DNA of 8,383 nucleotides from Chloroflexota bacterium (lineage in GTDB: Bacteria > Chloroflexota > Anaerolineae > UBA1429), in contig JACIWY010000140.1 of assembly GCA_014360745.1 (NCBI GenBank), positions 1 to 8,383 on the forward strand. The letters are read 5' to 3'. Below, piece by piece: positions 1 to 6,116 of this stretch (within the stretch, counting starts at the first letter, position 1; every line of letters begins with the position of its first letter). Made by a program: the position numbers and the translations under genes. A model generated the notes under the pieces. The model saw only the letters and a program-made list of their open reading frames with translations. It did not search any database and was not told the DNA's origin.

Positions 1-302
1 ATGATCACTTCATCGCCGGGCCCCACATCGACGCCGAACATCGCTGAAACCAACGACGCCGTGCCGCTGCTCACGGCCAAGGCATATTTTTTGCCCAATC
101 GCTCCCGATACCAGGCCTCGACCTTGGCCGCTTCGGACTCCTCGCTGCCCGCGCTCAAGAAGCGAAAGAGGCGCTTCTTTTTCAAGACGTTGTTCACCGC
201 CTCGATTTCGCGCTGATCGATCTCTGCCGAGCCGTGGAACCCGCCGCGAAGCGGGGTGGAGCGAACGGGCGTGCCCCCGTCGATCGCCAGTTTCTCTGCC
301 AT
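1..302 (-). CDS. DegT/DnrJ/EryC1/StrS-type aminotransferase, N-terminal part (cut by left edge)
   Basis: The first 100 codons of a PLP-dependent aminotransferase of the DegT/DnrJ/EryC1/StrS family; the rest lies beyond the left edge. The protein begins MAEKLAIDGGTPVR, the usual opening of this family (LAIxGGTPVR). Residues 78-84 read SSGTASL, matching the conserved SGTxAL segment that helps hold the cofactor phosphate, and residues 94-100 read GPGDEVI, typical of the strand that follows. The active-site lysine would be further on and is not visible. The ATG at 300-302 is chosen because GGAGGGTG (complement of 306-313) lies 6 bases upstream. It starts 53 bases after the homocysteine methyltransferase stop, so the two are probably co-transcribed. 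Family members aminate keto-sugars in nucleotide-sugar pathways, but many homologues in catabolic clusters have unknown substrates. Family call secure, substrate unknown. Confidence 0.87.
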   Translation of the reverse strand, partial: MAEKLAIDGGTPVRSTPLRGGFHGSAEIDQREIEAVNNVLKKKRLFRFLSAGSEESEAAKVEAWYRERLGKKYALAVSSGTASLVSAMFGVDVGPGDEVI

Positions 303-320
303 GCTCACCCTCCGGTTACA

Positions 321-349
321 GATAATGCCGTTATCGGTTTATGAACGGC
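321..349 (-). other. Overlapping inverted repeats in the methyltransferase-aminotransferase gap
   Basis: In the 53-base gap upstream of the aminotransferase start, GATAA (321-325) and TTATC (331-335) are perfect 5-base arms around 5 bases. GCCGTT (327-332) and AACGGC (344-349) form a second pair with 6-base arms around 11 bases. The two share bases 331-332 and, as RNA hairpins, could not both form. Position just before the ribosome binding site would fit a small operator or a translational hairpin, but the arms are short and chance is possible. Confidence 0.3.
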
Positions 350-355
350 TACAAA

Positions 356-1246
356 CTAATACCGACAATCCGCGTCGCGCCCTAAGGCCTTGGCGATGGC
401 GGCGATATGTCCGGGCCCTGTGCCACAACACCCGCCGACGATGCGCGCCCCCAACGAGATAAAGTTCAGCACATGCTCGGCCATCTGCTCTGGGCTCACA
501 TCCCACACCGCTTGGGCATGTTCTCCCACCTTGGGCACACCGGCATTGGCCTGGGCGATGAGAGGCAACTTTGTGGCTCCGCGCATCCCTTGCAAAGCGG
601 CAGCGACAGCCTGAGGGCCCTCGCCGCAGTTGGCGCCTACCGCCTCGCCCCCTGCCTCCTCCACACGTCGGGCGGCGTCTTCGGGGCGCAGGCCCATCAT
701 CGTGCGCCCCCTGGCGTTAAAGGCAAAGGTGCAAAAGACGGGCAACGCGCTCACCTTTTTGGCAGCACGTACGGCCGCGCAGGCCTCCTCGATATCGTTC
801 ATGGTCTCAATGAGGATAAAATCGGCACCGGCTTCGACCAACGCGGCGGCCTGCTCAGCATAAGCCTCCTCCGCAACCGCCACAGAGAGTGTACCATAGG
901 GCTCCATCAGATGTCCCGTCGGCCCTATGCCGCCGGCCACCCAGGCCCGACCGTCCACAACCTCGCGGGCCAGCTCTACCCCCAAACGCACCAGTTCAAC
1001 GACGCGCCCGCCCAGCCCGACGCTTTCCAGACGCAGGCGATTGCCACCGAACGTGTTGGTGGTGACAAATTGCGAGCCGACTTCCAAATAGGCGCGATGC
1101 ACCGCCTGCACGGCGCTGGGGTTGTCGACATTCCACTGTTCAGGCATAACACCGGGAGGTAGTCCCTGAGCCTGGAGCATCGTCCCAAAGGCCCCATCGC
1201 CCAGGATGATTTCATCCCCCATCAGAGCCTGCCGGATATCTTGCAT
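356..1246 (-). CDS. Stand-alone homocysteine S-methyltransferase family protein
   Basis: A complete 296-residue protein of the zinc-dependent homocysteine S-methyltransferase family (Hcy domain, a TIM barrel). The family transfers a methyl group to homocysteine to make methionine; donors include betaine, S-methylmethionine and folate- or cobalamin-bound methyl. Three zinc-binding cysteines are present: Cys207 in GANCGEG, and Cys273 and Cys274 in GGCCGTGP. The N-terminal GDGAFGTML (residues 16-24) and TTNTFGGNR (62-70) are also typical. The length fits the Hcy domain alone, with no folate-binding, cobalamin-binding or activation domain of MetH, so it is either a direct methyl-donor enzyme or works with a separate corrinoid protein. 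The ATG at 1246 has AGGAG (complement of 1257-1261) 10 bases upstream. It ends in TAG, 53 bases before the aminotransferase, and is divergent from the sulfatase. Methyl donor unresolved; family call firm. Confidence 0.92.
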   Translation of the reverse strand: MQDIRQALMGDEIILGDGAFGTMLQAQGLPPGVMPEQWNVDNPSAVQAVHRAYLEVGSQFVTTNTFGGNRLRLESVGLGGRVVELVRLGVELAREVVDGRAWVAGGIGPTGHLMEPYGTLSVAVAEEAYAEQAAALVEAGADFILIETMNDIEEACAAVRAAKKVSALPVFCTFAFNARGRTMMGLRPEDAARRVEEAGGEAVGANCGEGPQAVAAALQGMRGATKLPLIAQANAGVPKVGEHAQAVWDVSPEQMAEHVLNFISLGARIVGGCCGTGPGHIAAIAKALGRDADCRY

Positions 1247-1327
1247 AAGGCAACTACTCCTACCGCGGGTAAATGTATGGGGTCGGCCAATTCAAATGAG
1301 ATTTCAGAGCCAAGACCGATCAACCCC

Positions 1328-1356
1328 ATTGTACGCCGCACGCCCAACTTGTGCAA
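1328..1356 (-). promoter_or_regulatory. Candidate sigma-70-type promoter for the methyltransferase gene
   Basis: On the minus strand TTGCAC (complement of 1351-1356) and TACAAT (complement of 1328-1333) are separated by exactly 17 bases. The -10 matches consensus at 5 of 6 positions and the -35 at 3 of 6. Transcription would start near 1321, giving a leader of about 75 bases. It lies back to back with the sulfatase promoter, 19 bases away. Prediction from sequence only. Confidence 0.45.
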
Positions 1357-1375
1357 CCTTTCCGCAGCACATGTA

Positions 1376-1404
1376 TTGACAGCGCCGCCGAGAGAACCCA
1401 TAAT
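1376..1404 (+). promoter_or_regulatory. Strong candidate sigma-70-type promoter for the sulfatase gene
   Basis: TTGACA (1376-1381, perfect -35) and CATAAT (1399-1404, 5 of 6 for the -10) are separated by 17 bases, the optimum. Transcription would start near 1411, giving a leader of about 26 bases. That leader contains the ribosome binding site AAAGGAG (1421-1427), 9 bases before the ATG at 1437. This is the best promoter match noticed in the window and suggests the sulfatase is a single-gene transcript. Confidence 0.7.
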
Positions 1405-1436
1405 CTCACTGAACGCCTCGAAAGGAGCCCGAAGAT

Positions 1437-2846
1437 ATGTCACGTCTGCCGAATATCGTGTACATTATGGCCGATGATCTGGGGTACGGCGATCTGAGCT
1501 GTTATGGCGCCCGCAAGATTCAGACGCCCCACATCGATCGCATCGCCGCCCAGGGCATCCGCCTGACCGATGTCCACTCCACATCGGCTGTGTGCACGCC
1601 CAGCCGTTATAGCGTGCTCACCGGTCGCTACTGTTGGCGGACGCATCTCCGCCGCTGGGTATTGTGGGGTTTCGAACCGCCTCTCATCGAGCCGACGCGG
1701 TTAACGACGGCCTCTCTGCTCAAGCAGCATGGCTACGCCACGGCAGCCATCGGCAAATGGCACCTGGGCCTTGGCTGGAGCACAAAGGACGGGCAGCCCC
1801 CCACGGCAGATGGGGTCAATGTGGACTATCACGCGCGGCTATGGGGCGGCCCCCTTGAGCTGGGCTTTGACACCTGTTTTTGCCTCACCGGCTCGCTGGA
1901 CATGGCCCCCTATGTGTTCATCGAAGACGATCATTGTCTGGGCATCCCCACGGTAGAAAAGTCACCCTATTACGCCCAGCAGCGCCCCGGGCTTATGGTG
2001 CCCGACTGGGACGATTATCGCGTCGATACCGCCTTTACAGAGCGGGCGGTGGCCTTTATCGATCGCCAAGCCCGGGAACACCCCAACCAGCCGTTTTTCC
2101 TCTATTTGACCCCTTCGGCTCCCCATCGCCCCTGCCTGCCGCCGGACTTTATACGGGGCGCCAGCCAGGCCGGCCCCCGAGGGGATATGGTAGCGCTGGT
2201 AGATTGGATGGTGGGCCAAGTGGAGGGCGCCCTGGCACGCCATGGCCTGGTGGAGAACACGTTGATCTTGGTCACCAGCGATAACGGCGCCCGGCCGGCC
2301 GACATAGATGGCGAGACCTATGGGCACAAATCTTGCGGAGATCTGCGTGGCTACAAGGCCGACATCTGGGATGGAGGCCATCGCGAGCCTTTGGTGGCTC
2401 GTTGGCCGGGGCATATCGCCCCGGGCTCCGAAAGTGACGCCCTGGTCTGCTTGGGCGATCTGTTGGCCACCGTGGCCGAGATCGTCGAGCATCCCCTGCC
2501 TCCCGATGCCGCCCAGGACAGTTTTTCCATGCTTCCACACCTAACGGGCAAAGCCCCCCGAGGTCCGATACGTCCGGACGTGGTCCATCACTCCGGCAAT
2601 GGCCTCTTTTCTCTCCGTCGGGGTGAATGGAAATGCATTATGGGGCTGGGCTCCGGAGGTTTTAGCGAGCCGAGAGATATGGAGCCGGAGCCAGGGGGAC
2701 CCCGGGGCCAACTCTATCAAATGGCCGACGATCCGGGCGAGCAAACCAATTTGTGGCTGGAACGCCCCGACGTGGTGGCCGAGCTGAGCGCCATTTTGGA
2801 ACGTTACCGGTATCTGGGGTTCAGTCGACCGGGGGCGCAAGAGTAA
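1437..2846 (+). CDS. Type I (formylglycine-dependent) sulfatase, Cys-type, no signal peptide
   Basis: A complete 469-residue sulfatase of the alkaline-phosphatase-like superfamily, hydrolysing a sulfate ester. The signature CTPSR at residues 53-57 followed by LTGR at 61-64 marks Cys53 as the residue converted to formylglycine; a formylglycine-generating enzyme or radical-SAM maturase must act elsewhere in the genome. Metal and active-site residues are visible: Asp13-Asp14 in MADDLGYGD, Lys107 and His109 in GKWHLG, His230 in APHRP, Asp282-Asn283 in SDNGA, and Lys307 in GYKADIWDGG. The length is normal for the family. The N-terminus goes straight into the first strand (MSRLPNIVYIMADD), with no signal peptide, so it is probably cytoplasmic, whereas many environmental sulfatases are exported. 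The start is fixed by AAAGGAG at 1421-1427. It is the only plus-strand gene, divergent from the methyltransferase and convergent on the M55 relic. The sulfated substrate cannot be told. Confidence 0.95.
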   Translation: MSRLPNIVYIMADDLGYGDLSCYGARKIQTPHIDRIAAQGIRLTDVHSTSAVCTPSRYSVLTGRYCWRTHLRRWVLWGFEPPLIEPTRLTTASLLKQHGYATAAIGKWHLGLGWSTKDGQPPTADGVNVDYHARLWGGPLELGFDTCFCLTGSLDMAPYVFIEDDHCLGIPTVEKSPYYAQQRPGLMVPDWDDYRVDTAFTERAVAFIDRQAREHPNQPFFLYLTPSAPHRPCLPPDFIRGASQAGPRGDMVALVDWMVGQVEGALARHGLVENTLILVTSDNGARPADIDGETYGHKSCGDLRGYKADIWDGGHREPLVARWPGHIAPGSESDALVCLGDLLATVAEIVEHPLPPDAAQDSFSMLPHLTGKAPRGPIRPDVVHHSGNGLFSLRRGEWKCIMGLGSGGFSEPRDMEPEPGGPRGQLYQMADDPGEQTNLWLERPDVVAELSAILERYRYLGFSRPGAQE

Positions 2847-2862
2847 ACGGCCGGCCCCTTTT

Positions 2863-2877
2863 GAAAACAACGTTTTC
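2863..2877. repeat. 15-base inverted repeat between the sulfatase stop and the M55 relic
   Basis: GAAAAC (2863-2868) and GTTTTC (2872-2877) are perfect 6-base arms around AAC. It begins 17 bases after the sulfatase stop and lies just beyond the last recognisable M55 codon (2885). The AT-rich arms and lack of a following T-run argue against a terminator. It resembles the symmetry of a repressor operator, but no promoter is evident beside it. Confidence 0.3.
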
Positions 2878-2884
2878 GATCAAT

Positions 2885-3185
2885 ATAGCAGGCCGCGATG
2901 CCCATCTTGCCCGCGCTCTGACCGTCGATGCAGAAATCAGCTCATTCCAACGTCCAGATGTGGGACAGAAAGGCGCCGACAGTGCTGTCCTTGGCATGAT
3001 GCCCCAACAACATCAAGACATCGGCATCCAGGGCGGCAAAGGCAGCCTCAACGGGCATCCGCCGTCAACAACGCTCGCCCCTCGGCGCCGATATGCGCGC
3101 GGGTACCTTCTTCCCAATACCAGGCCTGCTCACGAGTGAATATCCCGCTGGCGCCCTCCATATCTCAATGCATAAGGACCCTCAC
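2885..3185 (-). pseudogene. Decayed M55-family D-aminopeptidase (DppA-like), multiple lesions
   Basis: Reading the minus strand from GTG at 3185 gives VRVLMH, then TGA (3165-3167), then DMEGASGIFTREQ and onward to LLTAD. This is the N-terminus of M55 D-aminopeptidases, with the metal-binding D-x-E at positions 8 and 10 as in DppA. After codon 44 one extra base (near 3053) shifts the frame. The new frame reads VEAAFAALDADVLMLLGHHA and then GAFLSHIWTLE, the family's central His-containing region, so about 40 residues holding another metal-ligand segment appear deleted. TGA (2942-2944) follows where family members commonly have Trp. The same frame then continues ADFCIDGQSAGKMGIAACY, matching the family segment NGxxxGExG except that the ligand Glu is Lys (2906-2908). 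Recognisable sequence stops at 2885; intact members have roughly 270 residues. A ribosome binding site (GGGAG, 5 bases upstream) and a gap of 42 bases after the deacylase stop suggest it was the operon's last gene. Homology is judged by eye. Confidence 0.82.
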
Positions 3186-3227
3186 GGCCGCTCCCTCCCT
3201 CACCGATGCGAGTACGGCAAGCTGTAT

Positions 3228-4892
3228 CTATTTTCGGCGAAGAACCTGGCCGGCGCGGACGCCGGTGTAACGGTGCCCCTCCATGGCCACCTGTCCATTG
3301 ACGACGACATAGTCGATGCCCACGGGGTAGAAGGTCTCGATCCGTTGAGGGTCGGCATCGGGGCTGCGCAGAGCGATGGTCTCCTTGTCGAATACCACCA
3401 GGTCGGCCCACATCCCCGGGCGGATAACGCCGCGATCGGTGATACCCAGCCGCTGCATGGCCAAGGAGGTCATCTTGCGCACCGCCTCCTCCACAGTCAT
3501 CAGCTTCTCCTCGCGCACGAACTGGCCCAACACCCGTGGGAAAAGGCCGATGGTGCCAGGGTAACCGGTATCCTTCCAATAGCGCAGGTCCAACTCGCTA
3601 AAATGCGTGCTCGGATCAAAGAGGCCGGTGTCCACGCTGGGGAAAATGCAATAGGGCCAGGGCGCCGTGCGATAGTGATCGTCTTCGATGTAATGATGGA
3701 TAAAACGCGGCCCTCGCCCCTTCTCAGCCAAGGCTAGATCAAAGAGGGCATCTTCCGGGTCGATGCCGCGTTCGGCGGCTACAGCGGCCACCGTTTTGCC
3801 CTGCAAGCTATGATCATGCGGGCAATCGTAGATGATCACCCGATCCCAGGCGCGACGGAAGGGCACGCCACCCGGCCCAAAGCGGCCCAGCGGATGCCAG
3901 GGATGAATGGTGCGCATGGTGCGCTTGATCTCGGCGCGCCCCTTGGGCGTGCTCAGAGCGGCCACAAGCTGTTCTGGCGTATAATGATAGATTTGCAAAA
4001 AGCCGGCCGGCGAGCCGCTACAATTGGGAAAGGCCTCGCTGTCTACAGTAATGTCTACGCCGCGCGAGCGGGCCTGCTCGATCATCTCCATCTTCATCAC
4101 ATTGTTGCCGAACACCGGATACTTGCTCTGCATGTGCGACATCTGGGCGCGCACGCCCCCCCGCTCGGCGATGGTGATGAACTCTTGGGTGGCCTCGATA
4201 TTGGTCTCTCGCTCACCACGGATGTGAGAGGCATAGAGGCCATCGTACTCGGCCACCACCCTGGCCAGGGCGATGAGCTCTTCGGTGTCTGACCAACAAC
4301 CTGGGATAAAGACGAGCCCGCTGGACATGCCAAAGGCGCCCTCTTCCAGGCACTGCCGCAGAAGCCCTTGCATGGCTTCGATCTCCTGCGGGCTGGCCCT
4401 GCGCGCATCGGAGCCCATCACGCACTGGCGCAATTGGTTGTGCCCAGCGAGTTGCACGTAATTGATCCCCGGCTTCCCCTGTTCCAGCACGTCCAGGTAG
4501 TCGGCCATGGACCAAACGCCCTCTGGGAAACGCTCCTGCATCGCTTGATGGGTGCCCAAGGAGCGCAGCGCGCCCCGTTTGAGCTGTTCGGTAGCCAGGC
4601 CCTGCATAGGGGCCGGCGCCCCGCCACAATTGCCCGCTACAGTGAGGGTACACCCTTGAATGAGCAGATTCAGACCGATGGGATGCTCCAAGGCGCTCCA
4701 ATCGGCGTGACCGTGGATATCCACCCAACCGGGTGATATACAGCGGTTCGTACAATCTAGGGTGCGCATGGCCTCGATCTCCAGATCGCCTATGGCGACG
4801 ATGCGTCCCTCGCGAACCCCCACATCGGCCCGGTACATTGGCGTCCCCAGGCCATCGACGACCCACCCCCCTTTGAACAGCAAATCCAACAT
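3228..4892 (-). CDS. N-acyl-D-amino-acid deacylase (D-aminoacylase-type amidohydrolase)
   Basis: A complete 554-residue zinc-dependent amidohydrolase of the D-aminoacylase / N-acyl-D-amino-acid deacylase group. Characterised members cut the N-acyl group from D-amino acids; dihydroorotase-like relatives are less likely. Visible signatures: a small N-terminal beta domain, HGH (His60, His62) in PGWVDIHGHADW, Cys89 in GNCGG (the metal-bridging cysteine of D-aminoacylases), His223 in ASHIRGE, His253 in MSHMQS, and Asp421 in SVDTG as the likely catalytic aspartate. The C-terminal stretch LFPRVLGQFVRE followed by RGVIRPGMWADLVVFD (from about 450 to 502) closes the barrel and returns to the beta domain. 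No signal peptide, so cytoplasmic. ATG at 4892 has AAAGGAG (complement of 4897-4903) 4 bases upstream. It is third in a run after the creatininase-like and enolase-like genes and precedes the M55 relic. It is somewhat longer than the classic enzyme of about 480 residues. Acyl and side-chain preference unknown. Confidence 0.9.
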   Translation of the reverse strand: MLDLLFKGGWVVDGLGTPMYRADVGVREGRIVAIGDLEIEAMRTLDCTNRCISPGWVDIHGHADWSALEHPIGLNLLIQGCTLTVAGNCGGAPAPMQGLATEQLKRGALRSLGTHQAMQERFPEGVWSMADYLDVLEQGKPGINYVQLAGHNQLRQCVMGSDARRASPQEIEAMQGLLRQCLEEGAFGMSSGLVFIPGCWSDTEELIALARVVAEYDGLYASHIRGERETNIEATQEFITIAERGGVRAQMSHMQSKYPVFGNNVMKMEMIEQARSRGVDITVDSEAFPNCSGSPAGFLQIYHYTPEQLVAALSTPKGRAEIKRTMRTIHPWHPLGRFGPGGVPFRRAWDRVIIYDCPHDHSLQGKTVAAVAAERGIDPEDALFDLALAEKGRGPRFIHHYIEDDHYRTAPWPYCIFPSVDTGLFDPSTHFSELDLRYWKDTGYPGTIGLFPRVLGQFVREEKLMTVEEAVRKMTSLAMQRLGITDRGVIRPGMWADLVVFDKETIALRSPDADPQRIETFYPVGIDYVVVNGQVAMEGHRYTGVRAGQVLRRK

Positions 4893-4905
4893 CTCGCTCC
4901 TTTCG

Positions 4906-4934
4906 GGTAGGAAGATGAAAAGTCATCCCCTACC
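4906..4934 (-). other. Intergenic stem-loop directly before the deacylase ribosome binding site
   Basis: GGTAGG (4906-4911) pairs with CCTACC (4929-4934), and GATGA (4914-4918) pairs with TCATC (4923-4927) around a 4-base loop. The two helices are separated by a small internal bulge (2 bases against 1). In the minus-strand mRNA this 11-pair hairpin ends 2 bases before the AAAGGAG of the deacylase. No T-run follows, so it is not a classic terminator. It could be a stability, processing or translation-control element setting deacylase expression relative to the enolase-like gene. Confidence 0.5.
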
Positions 4935-4944
4935 TCGGCCATTT

Positions 4945-6081
4945 TTAGTCGTGTTTATAGGTGCCGTAGGATAGCTTCTCGATACCATCCCAATCCAACT
5001 CGATCCCCAGGCCGGGCTTGGTGGGCACGCGCAGCATCCCCTCCTCATCCATCTGGAATGGCTCGACGACGATCTCATCGATGACCTGAGAGGGCTGATG
5101 GTATTCCACCCACTTGCCCACCGGCAACGCGGCAATGAGGTGCATGTCGGCGGCAAGCCCCACGGCGGTGTTCCAACCATGTGGCACGGTGAGGATGTTA
5201 TGCCGATAGGCCATCCAGGCGATATGGCGGGCCTCGCTGATGCCGCCCACTTTGGTGCAATCGGGCTGCACGATGTCCCATGCGCCCTGCTCTAGGAAGG
5301 GCTCAAAGCTCTGTCGCCGAGTGAGCACCTCGCCGGCGCTGATCATCACCCGAGAATGCTCGCGCAGGAGCTTGTAGCCCTCCAAGTCGTCGGGAGGGAG
5401 CGCCTCCTCGAACCATACCACATCGTAATCCGCCAACATGTCGGCAGTGCGCAGCGCCCATTTGTAGCTGTGCGGCCAAAATTGCTGCGAGCCCCCCGGG
5501 TCGACCATGATCTCGCCATCTCCGACGGTCTGGCGGGCCATGCGGATGATGGCCTCATCGTCCGCGGGGTTACCGGTGCGGCCAAAACGCCCCCAACCCA
5601 GCTTGAACGCCTTGAACCCTCGCGCCATGGCCGCCTCCAGATCGGCCTTGAGCTGATCATGGCGGCTCATGCTCAACGAGGCGTACGGCTTGACCTTTTC
5701 ACGATAATAGCCGCCGAGCAGCCGGGCGATGGGTTGACCGGTAACCTGGCCAAAGATATCCCACAGGGCGATGTCGATGCCGCTGATGGTGTGGGTGATA
5801 GTGCCGCCGCGCCCCCACCAAAAGCCGGATTGTTCCAGCTTTTCATGGACGCGCTCCGGTTCGATGGCGACCTCGCCGATGATCAGATCATGGAGCCGGC
5901 CAAGGGCCGCGCGGACCAGATCGGTGCTGGTGTAGCAACTGCCGATGCCGGTTATGCCGGCGTCGGTGCGCACTTGGAGCAGGGTGTACACGTTACGGGC
6001 CGTATCCAATTGGCTGCCTTCGCGGAATTCCTGTTGGGGGATGGCGTGGATCTCGGTAACACGGGGGATGCTGTCGGACAT
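4945..6081 (-). CDS. Mandelate racemase/muconate lactonizing enzyme family protein (enolase superfamily, MR-type)
   Basis: A complete 378-residue member of the enolase superfamily, whose enzymes abstract the proton next to a carboxylate with Mg2+ help; MR-subgroup enzymes racemise or dehydrate hydroxy acids and sugar acids. Metal ligands appear to be Asp194 (VDPGG), Glu225 (WFEEALPP) and Glu251 (SAGEV). A His-Asp dyad is suggested by Asp274 (QPDCTKVGG) and His301 (VPHGWN), which points to the MR rather than the muconate-lactonizing or N-acylamino-acid-racemase type. At the second-strand KxK motif the sequence is FKLGWG: Lys160 is present but the second Lys is Gly162. The start at 6081 is chosen because AGGAGG (complement of 6086-6091) lies 4 bases upstream; an in-frame extension back to 6345 overlaps the creatininase gene and is not family-like. 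It begins 35 bases after the creatininase stop, so they are co-transcribed. Likely an acid-sugar dehydratase or related; substrate unknown. Confidence 0.91.
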   Translation of the reverse strand: MSDSIPRVTEIHAIPQQEFREGSQLDTARNVYTLLQVRTDAGITGIGSCYTSTDLVRAALGRLHDLIIGEVAIEPERVHEKLEQSGFWWGRGGTITHTISGIDIALWDIFGQVTGQPIARLLGGYYREKVKPYASLSMSRHDQLKADLEAAMARGFKAFKLGWGRFGRTGNPADDEAIIRMARQTVGDGEIMVDPGGSQQFWPHSYKWALRTADMLADYDVVWFEEALPPDDLEGYKLLREHSRVMISAGEVLTRRQSFEPFLEQGAWDIVQPDCTKVGGISEARHIAWMAYRHNILTVPHGWNTAVGLAADMHLIAALPVGKWVEYHQPSQVIDEIVVEPFQMDEEGMLRVPTKPGLGIELDWDGIEKLSYGTYKHD

Positions 6082-6116
6082 AAGACCTCCTGACAAAACA
6101 TGATGGATTCGGCAGA

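Noticed and set aside
407..1162. Long plus-strand open frame (251 codons) opposite the methyltransferase.
   Set aside because: It mirrors a clearly real gene with all zinc ligands; its own translation shows no recognisable domain and no good ribosome binding site. It is a codon-bias shadow.
2849..2856. GGCCGGCC followed by CCTTTT after the sulfatase as a terminator.
   Set aside because: The palindrome has no loop and cannot form a useful hairpin, and the T-run is only four bases.
2885..3185. TGA read as Trp or selenocysteine to keep the M55 gene alive. The idea was tempting because none of the six visible stop codons in the window is TGA.
   Set aside because: The first frame hits another TGA after codon 45, a frameshift and a deletion are still needed, a metal ligand is lost, and the intact genes encode their many Trp residues with TGG.
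3093..3737. Plus-strand open frame of 214 codons across the deacylase end and the M55 relic.
   Set aside because: Antisense to a recognisable enzyme and a recognisable pseudogene; no family resemblance.
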